Assembly: GCA_963754445.1 (NCBI GenBank)
Contig: CAVWFT010000002.1
Coordinates: forward strand, 1,302,001-1,366,000
DNA: 64,000 bases
Reading direction: 5' to 3'
Source of the DNA: Bog-473 sp963754445
GTDB taxonomy: Bacteria > Actinomycetota > Acidimicrobiia > Acidimicrobiales > RAAP-2
Shown here: positions 27,078 through 35,664 of the stretch, in pieces
Layout: each line of letters begins with the position of its first letter
Numbering within the stretch: the first letter of the stretch is position 1
Translations under genes and position numbers: made by a program
Notes under the pieces: model-generated
Databases searched by the model: none
Told to the model about the DNA's origin: nothing
Seen by the model: the letters and a program-made list of their open reading frames with translations, nothing else

Positions 27078-29360
27078 GTGGTCCCGAATTCAGCGATTGA
27101 GCAACGGCTGGGCTGGTGCGCTGACCTGATTTCTCCGAGCGAGGAGTTCGCGGGCGCTCCGATACTCCGACGCGTGTTCACGCTGCCTGAGGGCCATGGA
27201 GTGTTGCGGCAGGCGTGGCTGCATATCTCGAGCCTCGGTATCTATGAGGCGTACATCAATGGTTCGGCGGTCAGCGATGAGGTCCTCAATCCCGGTTGGA
27301 GCAGCTACCAATGGCGGCTGCGGTATCGCTCATACGACGTTGCGTTGTTGCTTCAGACACATTCCGTCCTGGGCGTCGCGCTTGGAAACGGCTGGTATCG
27401 GGGGAGGCTCGGGTGGGCCGGCCAACGTGCGCTGTATGGAGATCGCCTGGCGGTCATTGCGCAGCTCGAAATGAGCTTTGAGGATGGTCACACTGAGCGG
27501 TTGACCACGGACAGCGCCTGGCGCGCTGGACCCTCTTGCGTGCTGGCGAACGACCTCTACGACGGGGAGGTGATCGACGCTCGTCTCCGAGATGACTCGT
27601 GGCATTTGCCTGCGTTTGCCGAGGAGGGCTGGGTCGATGTCGAGGTCCTCCCATTCGATTCGACTCGTTTGGTACCTGCGACAGGACCCCCGGTCCGTCG
27701 CCAGGAACGTCTGGCGCCTGTTGCGATCTCGAAGTCTCCCGCGGGCCACACGTTGATCGACTTTGGCCAGAATGTGACCGGTTGGACCAAGCTGCACGTG
27801 AGCGGACCAGCCGGCACAAAGGTGAGCGTGGCACACGCGGAGGTGTTAGAGAACGGCGAGCTCGGCACGCGACCACTCCGGAGTGCGAAAGCCACGGACA
27901 TGTACATCCTCAGTGGTCACGATGACGTCTTCGAACCAACGATGACGTTCCACGGGTTTCGGTACGCGCAGATTGATGGTCGGCCCGAACCATTGTCATC
28001 CGACTCGATCGAGGCTGTGGTCGTCCACTCGGACCTGCGCCGGATCGGGGAGTTCGAATGTTCACACCCGCTTCTCAACCAGCTGCATCGCAACGTCGTC
28101 TGGGGATTCCGTGGCAATGCCCTCGACATCCCGACGGACTGCCCACAGCGTGACGAGCGGCTCGGCTGGACCGGAGACCTCGCGGTGTTTGCTCCCGCTG
28201 CCGCATACCTCTTCGACGTCCGGAAATTCCTGGCCGAATGGCTCGAGGATCTCAAGACCGAACAGAGCCACGCCGATGGCGTCGTACCACTCGTCGTACC
28301 AAGCCCTCCCTTGATGGAGGGACTGACACTCTTTGCGCACGGGCCTTATGCGATCTGGGGTGATGCATGCGTCTGGGTGCCGTGGGCTCTGTGGCAGGCG
28401 TATGGCGATCTGCGCCTTCTCGAGGACCAGTTCGAATCCATGGCAGCACATCTTGCACAAGTTGAGCGGAAGCTTTCGTCGAGCGGACTCTGGGATCAGG
28501 GCTTCCAGTTCGGGGATTGGCTCGATCCCGACGCACCCCCCGAACAGCCGTGGGCGTCCAAGGCGAACCCAGGAGTTGTTGCCACGGCCTGCTTGTACCG
28601 ATCAGCTCGCACTGTCGCCGACGTTGCACGACTGATCGGTCGCGAGGAAAGGGCGGACCAGTTCGATTCGTTGACGAGGCGCACTCGGGAGGTCTTTTCA
28701 CAGCACTACCTGAGACCAGATGGCACGTTAACGAGCGACGCGCCAACGGTGTACGCACTGGGTGTTGTCTTCGGTCTGCTCGAAGCCAGCGAGCGCCAGG
28801 CTGCTGGTGATCGACTGGCAGAGCTAATCCGCGACGGCGGGTATCACGTCAGCACGGGCTTCGCGGGTACGCCCTATGTACTGGATGCACTGACAATGAC
28901 GGGCCATCTAGACACCGCCTATCGAATGCTGCTCGAACAGTCCTGTCCATCCTGGCTCTATCCCGTCACGATGGGTGCCACCACGATTTGGGAGCGCTGG
29001 GATTCCATGTTGCCCGACGGCTCCCTCAACCCCGGCGAGATGACAAGTTTCAACCACTATGCACTGGGCGCGGTGGCTGATTGGATGCATCGAACGATCG
29101 GCGGTATCGCACCCCTCGAACCCGGGTACGAACGGGTGTTGATCGCACCGAGACCTGGGGGAGACATCACGTGGGCACGGGTCGGCCTTGATTCGCCGCG
29201 TGGAAAGATTGCCGTCGACTGGTTGCTCGAACACGAAGACATCGTCTTGAAGGTGGCGCTGCCAGCGGGAGTACCAGGGGTGATCGACCTTGCCGGACAA
29301 GATCCGATCCACATCGTGGGGACGGGTGAAGAGCAGTGCGTGGTAGGTCGGAGCGCTTGA
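27078..29360 (+). CDS. GH78 alpha-L-rhamnosidase
   Basis: A 760-residue GH78 enzyme. Start taken as GTG 27078, which has AAGGAG 6 bp upstream; the longer ATG frame from 26970 has a non-conserved head. Domains: beta-sandwich (LHISSLGIYEAYINGSAVSD; GVALGNGWYRGRLGW), then (alpha/alpha)6 barrel with general acid Glu in CPQRDERLGWTGD (about residue 360) and base Glu in ATTIWERWD (about 639), and a C-terminal sandwich. Compared with the rhamnosidase at 18287 it lacks the N-terminal Fn3-like domain. No signal peptide: intracellular. Divergent from rhaI and most likely under the same LacI repressor. Confidence 0.92.
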   Translation: MVPNSAIEQRLGWCADLISPSEEFAGAPILRRVFTLPEGHGVLRQAWLHISSLGIYEAYINGSAVSDEVLNPGWSSYQWRLRYRSYDVALLLQTHSVLGVALGNGWYRGRLGWAGQRALYGDRLAVIAQLEMSFEDGHTERLTTDSAWRAGPSCVLANDLYDGEVIDARLRDDSWHLPAFAEEGWVDVEVLPFDSTRLVPATGPPVRRQERLAPVAISKSPAGHTLIDFGQNVTGWTKLHVSGPAGTKVSVAHAEVLENGELGTRPLRSAKATDMYILSGHDDVFEPTMTFHGFRYAQIDGRPEPLSSDSIEAVVVHSDLRRIGEFECSHPLLNQLHRNVVWGFRGNALDIPTDCPQRDERLGWTGDLAVFAPAAAYLFDVRKFLAEWLEDLKTEQSHADGVVPLVVPSPPLMEGLTLFAHGPYAIWGDACVWVPWALWQAYGDLRLLEDQFESMAAHLAQVERKLSSSGLWDQGFQFGDWLDPDAPPEQPWASKANPGVVATACLYRSARTVADVARLIGREERADQFDSLTRRTREVFSQHYLRPDGTLTSDAPTVYALGVVFGLLEASERQAAGDRLAELIRDGGYHVSTGFAGTPYVLDALTMTGHLDTAYRMLLEQSCPSWLYPVTMGATTIWERWDSMLPDGSLNPGEMTSFNHYALGAVADWMHRTIGGIAPLEPGYERVLIAPRPGGDITWARVGLDSPRGKIAVDWLLEHEDIVLKVALPAGVPGVIDLAGQDPIHIVGTGEEQCVVGRSA

Positions 29361-29405
29361 TCTGCCCGGGTGCTGCGAATGAGCATCACGTGCCGTCAAG
29401 AGCGG

Positions 29406-30593
29406 TCAACTCCAAAATGATTGCGGATCCTCCCGTGCCATGCTCTCAGGGGTCTCGGCCGGAAGTGAATAGGTCGTGTACGTGACGACCCTCTCTTTGG
29501 TTCGCGGTGGTTTTGTGCTGTGGAGTGTGCACCCCACATGGATGGTCAAATCTCCTGGCTGGGTGTCGAGTGCAAGCATTGGCAAATCAGATTCGAAGCC
29601 TTTGACGAGGCCAGGGGAGGGCACGGAGACCCGGTGAGATCCTGCTATTACTCGGAGATACCCGTAGTCCCCGCCTGTTGCAGCCAATGGAAGCCCAATC
29701 GCATATCCCGCGCAGTGGTACGTATGGCCGCCCAAGGAGCAGTCACGGTGCCAGGGGAACTCTGAGAGTCCACTGACCGTGCCCACCGGCTTGATCAGGG
29801 CTTCGGATCCTTGAGGGTTTTCTGTATGGATGCGGCGCCCAGCGCCGAACAGGGCGCCCAGTCGCGCGTAGGCCGAGCCATTGACCAATTCCGCCATACG
29901 CGTTGAAGCTTCGAGGAGGTACATGACTCGCACGCACCGCTCAGTGCCGTCGCCGAGGGTAGCCCACCACCTGTTTGGATCTCCTGGTTTGGCCACGCGG
30001 GCGGCCTCTTGCACCTCACCCGCTACTTCGTCGAGATGGGCAGGGTCCACCCACCCACGCAACCGACAGAAGCCCGCCTGTCCGATGAAGTCTGCAATGT
30101 CGGAGTCGTCGTCGTCAGGGCAAAACGTACGGTCCAGGTTGAGAGGATCACCGTGGCGGGACCGAAAATCCAAGCTTCCAGGCCGATAGAGTGGCCGCCC
30201 GTCCAGGAGCGCGTCGAAAACGTGATCCCACGCCAAGACGTCGCTGAGCTCACCGCTCAATAGATGGACGCCTCCGCCGAAGATCAGTCCGCTGATCGAA
30301 CGAATGCCGTTGAAAAGATGGCTGGCCGCATCCGCCTCGACCTCGAGCACCACACCACCTGGACCATCTCCAAAGCGCACGGAGCCCCTGTCCAGGGTGC
30401 AGGCAAGTCCATCCACCTTCAACGTGAGGGGAGGGAGCCCCAATGCAATCTGGGCAGTCGCCGCGGTGTCGCCGTTCTGCTGCATGAGGGCCGGCCCGAT
30501 CTCGCCCCCGAAATGCGCAACCGAGATTGGCTTTACGTCGTCAAGCCACCTACTTCGGAAGTCGAGCGAGTCAGGGGATGCCATGGGCCTCAT
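29406..30593 (-). CDS. Phytanoyl-CoA dioxygenase-like protein with SCP2-like N-domain
   Basis: A 395-residue protein. The C-terminal part (~165-385) is a PhyH-type Fe(II)/2-oxoglutarate dioxygenase: WHRDCSLGGH gives the HxD pair (His282, Asp284), the distal His is in GCTLHSTKPP (His358), with Arg after it for 2-oxoglutarate. The N-terminal ~150 residues (LTLKVDGLACTLDRGSVRF; DALLDGRPLY) resemble an SCP2/sterol-carrier-like domain, though this is from pattern only. It would hydroxylate a hydrophobic substrate. A close paralogue is at 49863-51116. It is convergent with the GH78 gene; the dyad ATAACGATGTTAT lies 50 bp upstream. Confidence 0.82.
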   Translation of the reverse strand: MRPMASPDSLDFRSRWLDDVKPISVAHFGGEIGPALMQQNGDTAATAQIALGLPPLTLKVDGLACTLDRGSVRFGDGPGGVVLEVEADAASHLFNGIRSISGLIFGGGVHLLSGELSDVLAWDHVFDALLDGRPLYRPGSLDFRSRHGDPLNLDRTFCPDDDDSDIADFIGQAGFCRLRGWVDPAHLDEVAGEVQEAARVAKPGDPNRWWATLGDGTERCVRVMYLLEASTRMAELVNGSAYARLGALFGAGRRIHTENPQGSEALIKPVGTVSGLSEFPWHRDCSLGGHTYHCAGYAIGLPLAATGGDYGYLRVIAGSHRVSVPSPGLVKGFESDLPMLALDTQPGDLTIHVGCTLHSTKPPRTKERVVTYTTYSLPAETPESMAREDPQSFWS

Positions 30594-30642
30594 TGAGGGT
30601 TTTGGTCGCGAGGGCCGAGGGTGTGAGGGACCAACTCGTCAT

Positions 30643-30655
30643 ATAACGATGTTAT
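30643..30655. promoter_or_regulatory. Perfect dyad ATAAC-GAT-GTTAT upstream of the dioxygenase (site C)
   Basis: A perfect 13-bp inverted repeat at the expected position of the -10 region for the minus-strand dioxygenase gene. It is the best copy of the motif also seen at 8328-8340 and 11686-11698. Confidence 0.45.
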
Positions 30656-30668
30656 CCGGCCTCGGACC

Positions 30669-31331
30669 TCAGCCCTGCGAGACGTAGGTGACCGAGAAGG
30701 CAGTCCCGAGCTTGAGCGCGCTCACCTGGAGTTGGACGACCGATCCGTCGACCTGGTCGTAGCCGGTGGGATTTAGATTGCCGAACGGCTCCGAGTTCAC
30801 CTCGAGTCCGGAGAACTTGACCTTCTTGAATTTCGGGAACGGGCCGGCTTGAGCCTCTTCGGTCGCTTGCGCGCCGTCGACGGGGAAACCGGGGCCAATG
30901 ACGTCGATGTGGTCATGGCTCGTCGAGTCGTTCAAGTGGTAAGTCTCGCTGGACGAGCCTGCCGAGCCCTTGAAAACCAGGGTGTCTCCAGGCGCAACCG
31001 GCTCCGACTCCGTTGTCCCGGTCGACGTCAGCAATTCGGCGCTGTACGTGGGTGATCCGCTCGGGCACGTCGTGTACACCAGGGCTCCTCCCGACCCATC
31101 GGGACCTGTCAAGAAGACCTCGGTGGCCAGATAACCGTCCAGACCCTGAGCGTTGAGGCATTTCGCCTTGGGCACGGTGAAGGTGGCGTTCAACGTCGTG
31201 GACTGCTGCGGAAATGTGGCGATGTAGCCGGCACTGATGGGACTGTTCCCGACGGCTCCAGCAGTCTCAGCCGGAAGGAGAGCGAGAACGACTCCACATG
31301 TCAGCGAAAGTGCTCCGATGACTCTTCTCAT
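30669..31331 (-). CDS. Secreted protein, distant resemblance to G1/eqolisin beta-sandwich
   Basis: A 220-residue exported protein with a clear Sec signal (MRRVIGAL then hydrophobic run, cleavage near TAGA-VG). The mature part is a predicted all-beta protein: SAGYIATFPQQSTTLNATFTVP resembles the opening of peptidase G1 proteins (WAGY...VSATWTVP), and PGDTLVFKGSAGS and FKKVKFSGLEVN fit later strands. The usual AEWIVE motif with the catalytic Glu appears degenerate (ATEEAQAG), so activity is doubtful. No operon partners: 38 bp from the dioxygenase region and an empty stretch upstream. Confidence 0.55.
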   Translation of the reverse strand: MRRVIGALSLTCGVVLALLPAETAGAVGNSPISAGYIATFPQQSTTLNATFTVPKAKCLNAQGLDGYLATEVFLTGPDGSGGALVYTTCPSGSPTYSAELLTSTGTTESEPVAPGDTLVFKGSAGSSSETYHLNDSTSHDHIDVIGPGFPVDGAQATEEAQAGPFPKFKKVKFSGLEVNSEPFGNLNPTGYDQVDGSVVQLQVSALKLGTAFSVTYVSQG

Positions 31332-31686
31332 GGTCGCTCCGTCTGCTGGACACTGCGCGTGAAGCCGGTGTGGAGGAATGTGACGACCCTAACAAATGAA
31401 CTCGTCCTTGCAGCAGGACACGACCCCCCATCGGATTTGTCTCGAAGAATCTCTCGATAAATGGGCACTCCGAGGACATGCTCTGTACGGAGCGTGGGCC
31501 GGCAAAGAGGTCCTCAATTGTCGCTGGGCGTCAGGTACCGGGCCGGCAGTTGGGTGCATCGTCCGCCACGCCCTACCCCACGGAGGCCTCAGGCCCTCGT
31601 CCACGCCGCCTCGCCGCGGGCGCCAAAGGCGTCGAGCGCGGGTTCGGCCCGTTGCACCATGTAAGAGCCAAATGCGATGAGGCCAT
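31332..31686. other. Intergenic region with no supported gene
   Basis: Frames here are short and look like GC artefacts. On the minus strand the end of one frame (LIAFGSYMVQRAEPALDAF, about 31600-31680) looks somewhat protein-like but has no start or family I recognise; it may be a gene relic. Confidence 0.3.
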
Positions 31687-32877
31687 TTAACGCTGACTCT
31701 GTCGGGGAAAGACGACTTCTTGCAGCAGCAACTGGATTGTTGCTGCGATCGGCACGGCGATCAGGGCGCCGATCAATCCAAGGAGCGCACCGCCGAGCAG
31801 CGTGGCGATGATGGTCAATCCGGGAGTCACCCTGACGGTGTGCTTCATGACGCGGGGCGTAAGCAAGTAGTCCTCGAGGAATCGGTATGCGATATAGAAC
31901 CCAGCAGTGGCTATCCCGACAGGAAGCCCCTTGGAGAGCGCAACCAGCGACACGACGACTCCGGCGATGGTTGAACCAACCATGGGAATGAGATCGAACA
32001 CGCCGACAACGAGGGCCAGCAGTAACGCATAGGGGACACCAAACGCGACAAGCCAAATGTAGGTACCGATGGCTGAGACGACTGAGGTCAAAAGATTGCC
32101 GAGCATGAATCCGCCGACCCGGTTGAACACCTCATCGGTGAGGAGGGCCACCCTTTCTCGACGACTGCGAGCAATGAGAGAGAGCCAGAGCCTCTTCACT
32201 CCGGGGAGGGCGATGAGAAAGTAGATAGTCAGAGCGATGACGCTGACCGTGGCGACCCCTGTCGAAAGCAGGACGCGCCCTGCACCAACGAGGCCACTCG
32301 TCACGGGCAATTTCAGTTTGGACTTGCCGTTCAGATAACCCGTCAGATGCAGCTTGTGTACCCACTGGCCCGCCCAACCCTTTCCCGCGATCAGGTTTGA
32401 CTTGTAGCGCGGATAGTTGTCGATCAACACCTGGACTTCATGGGCGATCGGCGGCACAACAATGGCGATGAACACGGCAACCGCAAGCAGGAATCCGAAG
32501 GTGACGATCGCAACCGAGACGCCACGGGGCACCGCATGTGACGTCAACATTTCGATGATGGGATTCAGGCCGATTGCGATAAACAGCGCCAAACCGACGA
32601 TGACCAAGACGCTTGTGACGTCGGCCAGTCCGCGAAACAGGAGGTATGCGACACCCACACCCAAGGCGCCAGTCAGACCGACGAAGAAGGGACTCCGACG
32701 GTCGAGCGGGCGGCCAAGGGAACCCAGCGAGTCATCGGTCCCCGTCAATTCCCGCTCGACGTCGGGGGGGAGAATGAGGACATCGGGGGGGCGGGTCGCT
32801 TCCTCGACGACGTCCCCCCCACTCGTGGACTCAGCGCCGCCTAAGCCAGCAGTGCTCGACGTGTTGAGAACACTCAT
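31687..32877 (-). CDS. AI-2E family transporter (PerM-type permease)
   Basis: A 396-residue polytopic membrane protein of the AI-2E/PerM family: an N-terminal acidic cytoplasmic tail of ~65 residues, two or three TM segments (VTSVLVIVGLALFIAIGLNP), an amphipathic central region (VLIDNYPRYKSNL), and C-terminal TMs with the family motifs VVGVFDLIPMVGSTIAGVVV and GALIAVPIAATIQLLLQEV. Members export small molecules or act as Na+/H+ antiporters; the family name does not prove autoinducer transport. It is followed upstream by two tiny membrane protein genes on the same strand. Confidence 0.9.
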   Translation of the reverse strand: MSVLNTSSTAGLGGAESTSGGDVVEEATRPPDVLILPPDVERELTGTDDSLGSLGRPLDRRSPFFVGLTGALGVGVAYLLFRGLADVTSVLVIVGLALFIAIGLNPIIEMLTSHAVPRGVSVAIVTFGFLLAVAVFIAIVVPPIAHEVQVLIDNYPRYKSNLIAGKGWAGQWVHKLHLTGYLNGKSKLKLPVTSGLVGAGRVLLSTGVATVSVIALTIYFLIALPGVKRLWLSLIARSRRERVALLTDEVFNRVGGFMLGNLLTSVVSAIGTYIWLVAFGVPYALLLALVVGVFDLIPMVGSTIAGVVVSLVALSKGLPVGIATAGFYIAYRFLEDYLLTPRVMKHTVRVTPGLTIIATLLGGALLGLIGALIAVPIAATIQLLLQEVVFPRQSQR

Positions 32878-33010
32878 ACGACCTCGGCCCTACGGCCTGC
32901 GGCTGCTCGTGCCGAGCATCGAGGCGCAAGACCATATGGAGTGAGGCGGTCGCAGCGGCCAGCGGCCATGCGACGACGATGGTCCCTGGCTTCGCAGCGC
33001 CCGTCCACGC

Positions 33011-33166
33011 TTAACGACGAAGGGATCCGCGGGTCGATCCGCGGCTCAATGCGAAGCTGGCCACCCAGACGACTGCGAGAACCACTGCAGCGATCCAGAG
33101 CAAGTGAACGGCGAAGCCAGCACCGAACAGAACCAGAACCAATAGGGCCAACAGAAGTATTGCCAT
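33011..33166 (-). CDS. Small hydrophobic membrane protein (51 aa)
   Basis: A 51-residue frame: MAILLLALLVLVLFGAG, then FAVHLLWIAAVVLAVVW, ending in a basic tail with RGSTRGSLRR. A perfect AGGAGG lies 8-9 bp before the ATG. It matches the widespread actinobacterial tiny hydrophobic proteins (two TM hairpin with G-F-A-x-H-x-L-W) of unknown function. It sits between the AI-2E permease and the DUF6458-like gene, all minus strand. Confidence 0.75.
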   Translation of the reverse strand: MAILLLALLVLVLFGAGFAVHLLWIAAVVLAVVWVASFALSRGSTRGSLRR

Positions 33167-33272
33167 TGTAATTTCCTCCTAGCTGTATCCGTGCAAAGGG
33201 CGTATCGAATCGAGTACGGAATCGAGATTCGGTCTCGGTGGAATCCGAACGCATCCCACCGAGAGTTGCTTC

Positions 33273-33527
33273 TCAATACGTGGAATCGACCTCTCGAATG
33301 ACGTTCCCTCGCCCGTCGTCAACGACGGTGCGATGCCGGCGAGTGTTGCCTATCGCCATGGCGATCACGGAAAGAATGGCCCCAGCTACGCCGACAATCA
33401 TCAAGATCACCCCCACCTTGTTGACGTTGAATCCGTGTTGGTCGGGGTTCGCCGTCACGGCGTAATCAAGTACGGCTCCGACCGCAAAGGCGATGATGCT
33501 CGCTACGAGTCCACCTGCTCCGACCAT
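33273..33527 (-). CDS. DUF6458-like small membrane protein (84 aa)
   Basis: An 84-residue protein with two TM helices (VGAGGLVASIIAFAVGAVL; VGVILMIVGVAGAILSVIA), the linker DQHGFNVNKVG, and a charged tail RRHRTVVDDGRGNVIREVD. This is the pattern of the actinobacterial DUF6458 family. The start at 33527 is fixed by AGGAGGGG just upstream; a much longer frame to 34097 is not real because it runs antisense through the ABC permease gene. Function unknown, membrane. Confidence 0.8.
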   Translation of the reverse strand: MVGAGGLVASIIAFAVGAVLDYAVTANPDQHGFNVNKVGVILMIVGVAGAILSVIAMAIGNTRRHRTVVDDGRGNVIREVDSTY

Positions 33528-33555
33528 TGCAACTCCCCTCCTAGGTTGCAACGGG

Positions 33556-33569
33556 GTTACCCGGGTAAC
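33556..33569. promoter_or_regulatory. 14-bp perfect palindrome GTTACCCGGGTAAC
   Basis: A perfect palindrome 29 bp upstream of the DUF6458-like start codon. It could be a regulator site for the small membrane protein genes. The rest of 33570-33820 shows nothing I can name. Confidence 0.4.
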
Positions 33570-33820
33570 TTCGACTGAAACAAGATCTCGGGCTTCGCGC
33601 AAAACACATGCAGTGAAACAGATCAAACTCCCGTTTGAGGGGTGACCGATGGTGAAATGTCCCTGGGAGCGAGTCACCATTTCACCTCCAGCCCTCTGTC
33701 CGTGCCGTGACGGCGGCAGCGGCGCTGATCGATCGTCAGTCGGTGTGCACGCCAGGTCGTTCTGAGCCCTGACGTCGGGAGAGCCCGAAACCAGCCAGGC
33801 TTGTAGACGTGGCGACTTGC

Positions 33821-34771
33821 CTAGGCGTCCCGAGCGAGCACGAAGCGGTAGGCGAAGGCCACGAGCGCGGCAGCCAGCACAACGAAGATCGCCGCCTCGA
33901 TACCTTGGAACGCCCAGAACCGAACGGCGGGTTGGAAGGTGATCCACTGGTGGTAGCCGTGGGAGGCGAGGCAGTGCGGGCTGATCCCCTTCCCACCGAA
34001 GGCACCCATTCGGCACGCCGACGGCAACTGATCGAGATTGATGCCGCTTCCGTAATAATGGCCATCTGGCCCGACGATGCCACCCGAGAGGATCCACGCT
34101 CCGGGCGGCGCTCCGCTGTCGCTGAGAGCGAGGGGCAGCGTCTTGGTGACAGCGGCCATGAAGTGAGGCCGGATGTAGACCGCGGTGACAACGCGCACAG
34201 CGAAGAACGCCCCGAGAGTGGTGGCGATCGCCGGGAGGACCCGGCGGAACATAGACCCGACGGCGAGACCGAGGGCCACGGCGAACAGGGCGTAGGCAAC
34301 TGGGACGAGACCTTGGATGTCGAAGGCGTCGAACCTACCGCTGAGGGCGTTCTCGGGAGTTCGCCACCAGCTCACAAGGCAGGTGAGCGCGCCCGACCAC
34401 ATCGCTGCGGCCACGAAGACCCACACGACGTTGGTACTCAGCCAGTGGCGTCGCGTCACCGCCTGGGTCCACACCAGGTTCTGGGTGCCCTCTTCGTACT
34501 CCTTGGCGACGAGCGGGGCGGCCCAGAACAGCCCGAACAGGAGGGGCACGATGACGGTGGCGTTGACCAGGTCGATAATGGCCCCATCACCGCGGAACAA
34601 GATGTTGCCGGCATCCGCGCAGCTCTGCGTGGCGCGGCATGTGGCGAAAAACGCGTCATAGTCGTTGGACATGATGGAGCCGGTGATGCTCAACAGGATG
34701 ATGAGCGCCGCCAACGTGGCAGCCGCCCAATAGACCTGGTGCCGGTGGAGGCGCCAGACCAGGAGGTTCAC
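33821..34771 (-). CDS. ABC-2 type transporter permease
   Basis: A 316-residue membrane protein with about six TM segments: HQVYWAAATLAALIILLSITG at the start, NATVIVPLLFGLFWAAPLVAKEYEEGTQNLVWTQ (broken by a loop; the KEYEEGT turn is typical for ABC-2 permeases), VPVAYALFAVALGLAVG and a last helix FQGIEAAIFVVLAAALVAF. A large outside loop holds HCLASHGYHQW. GTG start in a GTGA overlap with the ATPase gene. With the ATPase and YtrA-like regulator it forms an exporter operon; the substrate is unknown. Confidence 0.88.
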   Translation of the reverse strand: MNLLVWRLHRHQVYWAAATLAALIILLSITGSIMSNDYDAFFATCRATQSCADAGNILFRGDGAIIDLVNATVIVPLLFGLFWAAPLVAKEYEEGTQNLVWTQAVTRRHWLSTNVVWVFVAAAMWSGALTCLVSWWRTPENALSGRFDAFDIQGLVPVAYALFAVALGLAVGSMFRRVLPAIATTLGAFFAVRVVTAVYIRPHFMAAVTKTLPLALSDSGAPPGAWILSGGIVGPDGHYYGSGINLDQLPSACRMGAFGGKGISPHCLASHGYHQWITFQPAVRFWAFQGIEAAIFVVLAAALVAFAYRFVLARDA

Positions 34772-35664
34772 GATGCCGTCCGCACGGCTGTGAGGGGTCC
34801 GGCGGAAACCGGATCGTCGATGCCCATGTAGGCGAGGACGATCTCTTCCAAGGAGACCTCGCTCACCTCCCAGGCGGGATCGAGTACCGGCTGGTCGAGG
34901 TGGACCAGGAGCCTGGTCTGATTGGCGGTGTGGGTCGTCTTGATCACATCGAATCCCCTCCCGACATCGGACGCGGCTCGTCTGGGACCGAGCAGCATCC
35001 GGTGCGAGGCCAGCACGTGGTCGATGTCATCGCAGATCTGGGTTCGCGACGAGGAGAGGAGGATGACGTGGTCGCATACCCGCTCCAGATCATGGAGGAG
35101 GTGGGAGGACAGGACGACCGAGAGGTCGCCTTCGGCCACCGATTCGCTCAACGAGGTCAAGAATTCACGCCGGGCCAACGGATCGAGGGCGGCAACCGGT
35201 TCGTCCAGCAGGAGGACCTGGGGGCGCTTGGCCAGTGCCAGACCGAGCGCCACCTGGGCGCGCTGTCCGCCCGACAACGTCGCCACGGGTCGGTCCGTGG
35301 GAACCCGGAGGGCCGCCAGACGCTCCCGGGCGCCCGAGGCATCCCAGTTGTGGTTGAGATGGGCTCCGATGGTCAGGTGATCGTCGGCGCTCAGACGCTT
35401 GTAGAGCGGAACGTCTTGTGCCAGGTAGCCAATGCGTGCAAGGAACTCTTCGGACGGTCCCGGCGCGACGCCGAGAATCTCGGCCCCGCCTGCGGTGGGT
35501 CGTGAAAGCCCCACCAGAAGGCGCAGGAGGGTCGTCTTGCCTGCTCCGTTCGGCCCTACGAGCGCCGACACCCGTCCTTGCGGTACTTGGATCGAACAGT
35601 CTTGAAGAGCCCACGTGCTACCGAAGCGCTTTCCAAGACCCATGGTCTCGATTGCGGGGGTCAC
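34768..35664 (-). CDS. ABC transporter ATP-binding protein
   Basis: A 298-residue ABC ATPase: Walker A GPNGAGKTT (residues ~37-45), Q-loop IGYLAQDVPLYKRL, signature TLSGGQRAQVALG, Walker B VLLLDEPVAALDP and switch His in VVLSSHLLHDLERV. The C-terminal ~80 residues form an extra regulatory domain as in YtrB-like proteins. GTG start overlapping the GntR stop, and its own stop overlaps the permease start. It should energise the ABC-2 permease in the cytoplasmic membrane. Confidence 0.92.
   Translation of the reverse strand: MTPAIETMGLGKRFGSTWALQDCSIQVPQGRVSALVGPNGAGKTTLLRLLVGLSRPTAGGAEILGVAPGPSEEFLARIGYLAQDVPLYKRLSADDHLTIGAHLNHNWDASGARERLAALRVPTDRPVATLSGGQRAQVALGLALAKRPQVLLLDEPVAALDPLARREFLTSLSESVAEGDLSVVLSSHLLHDLERVCDHVILLSSSRTQICDDIDHVLASHRMLLGPRRAASDVGRGFDVIKTTHTANQTRLLVHLDQPVLDPAWEVSEVSLEEIVLAYMGIDDPVSAGPLTAVRTAS

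Noticed and set aside
31589..32056. 155-residue minus-strand frame with protein-like C-terminus
   Set aside because: Most of it is an out-of-frame reading of the AI-2E permease; only the last ~35 residues look natural and have no start site.
33273..34097. Long 274-residue version of the DUF6458-like gene
   Set aside because: The upstream part is an out-of-frame reading over the ABC-2 permease gene; the strong RBS fixes the short start at 33527.
33809..34831. 340-residue plus-strand frame
   Set aside because: Antisense to the ABC-2 permease; Glu/Asp/Gly-rich with no domain, a typical GC shadow.
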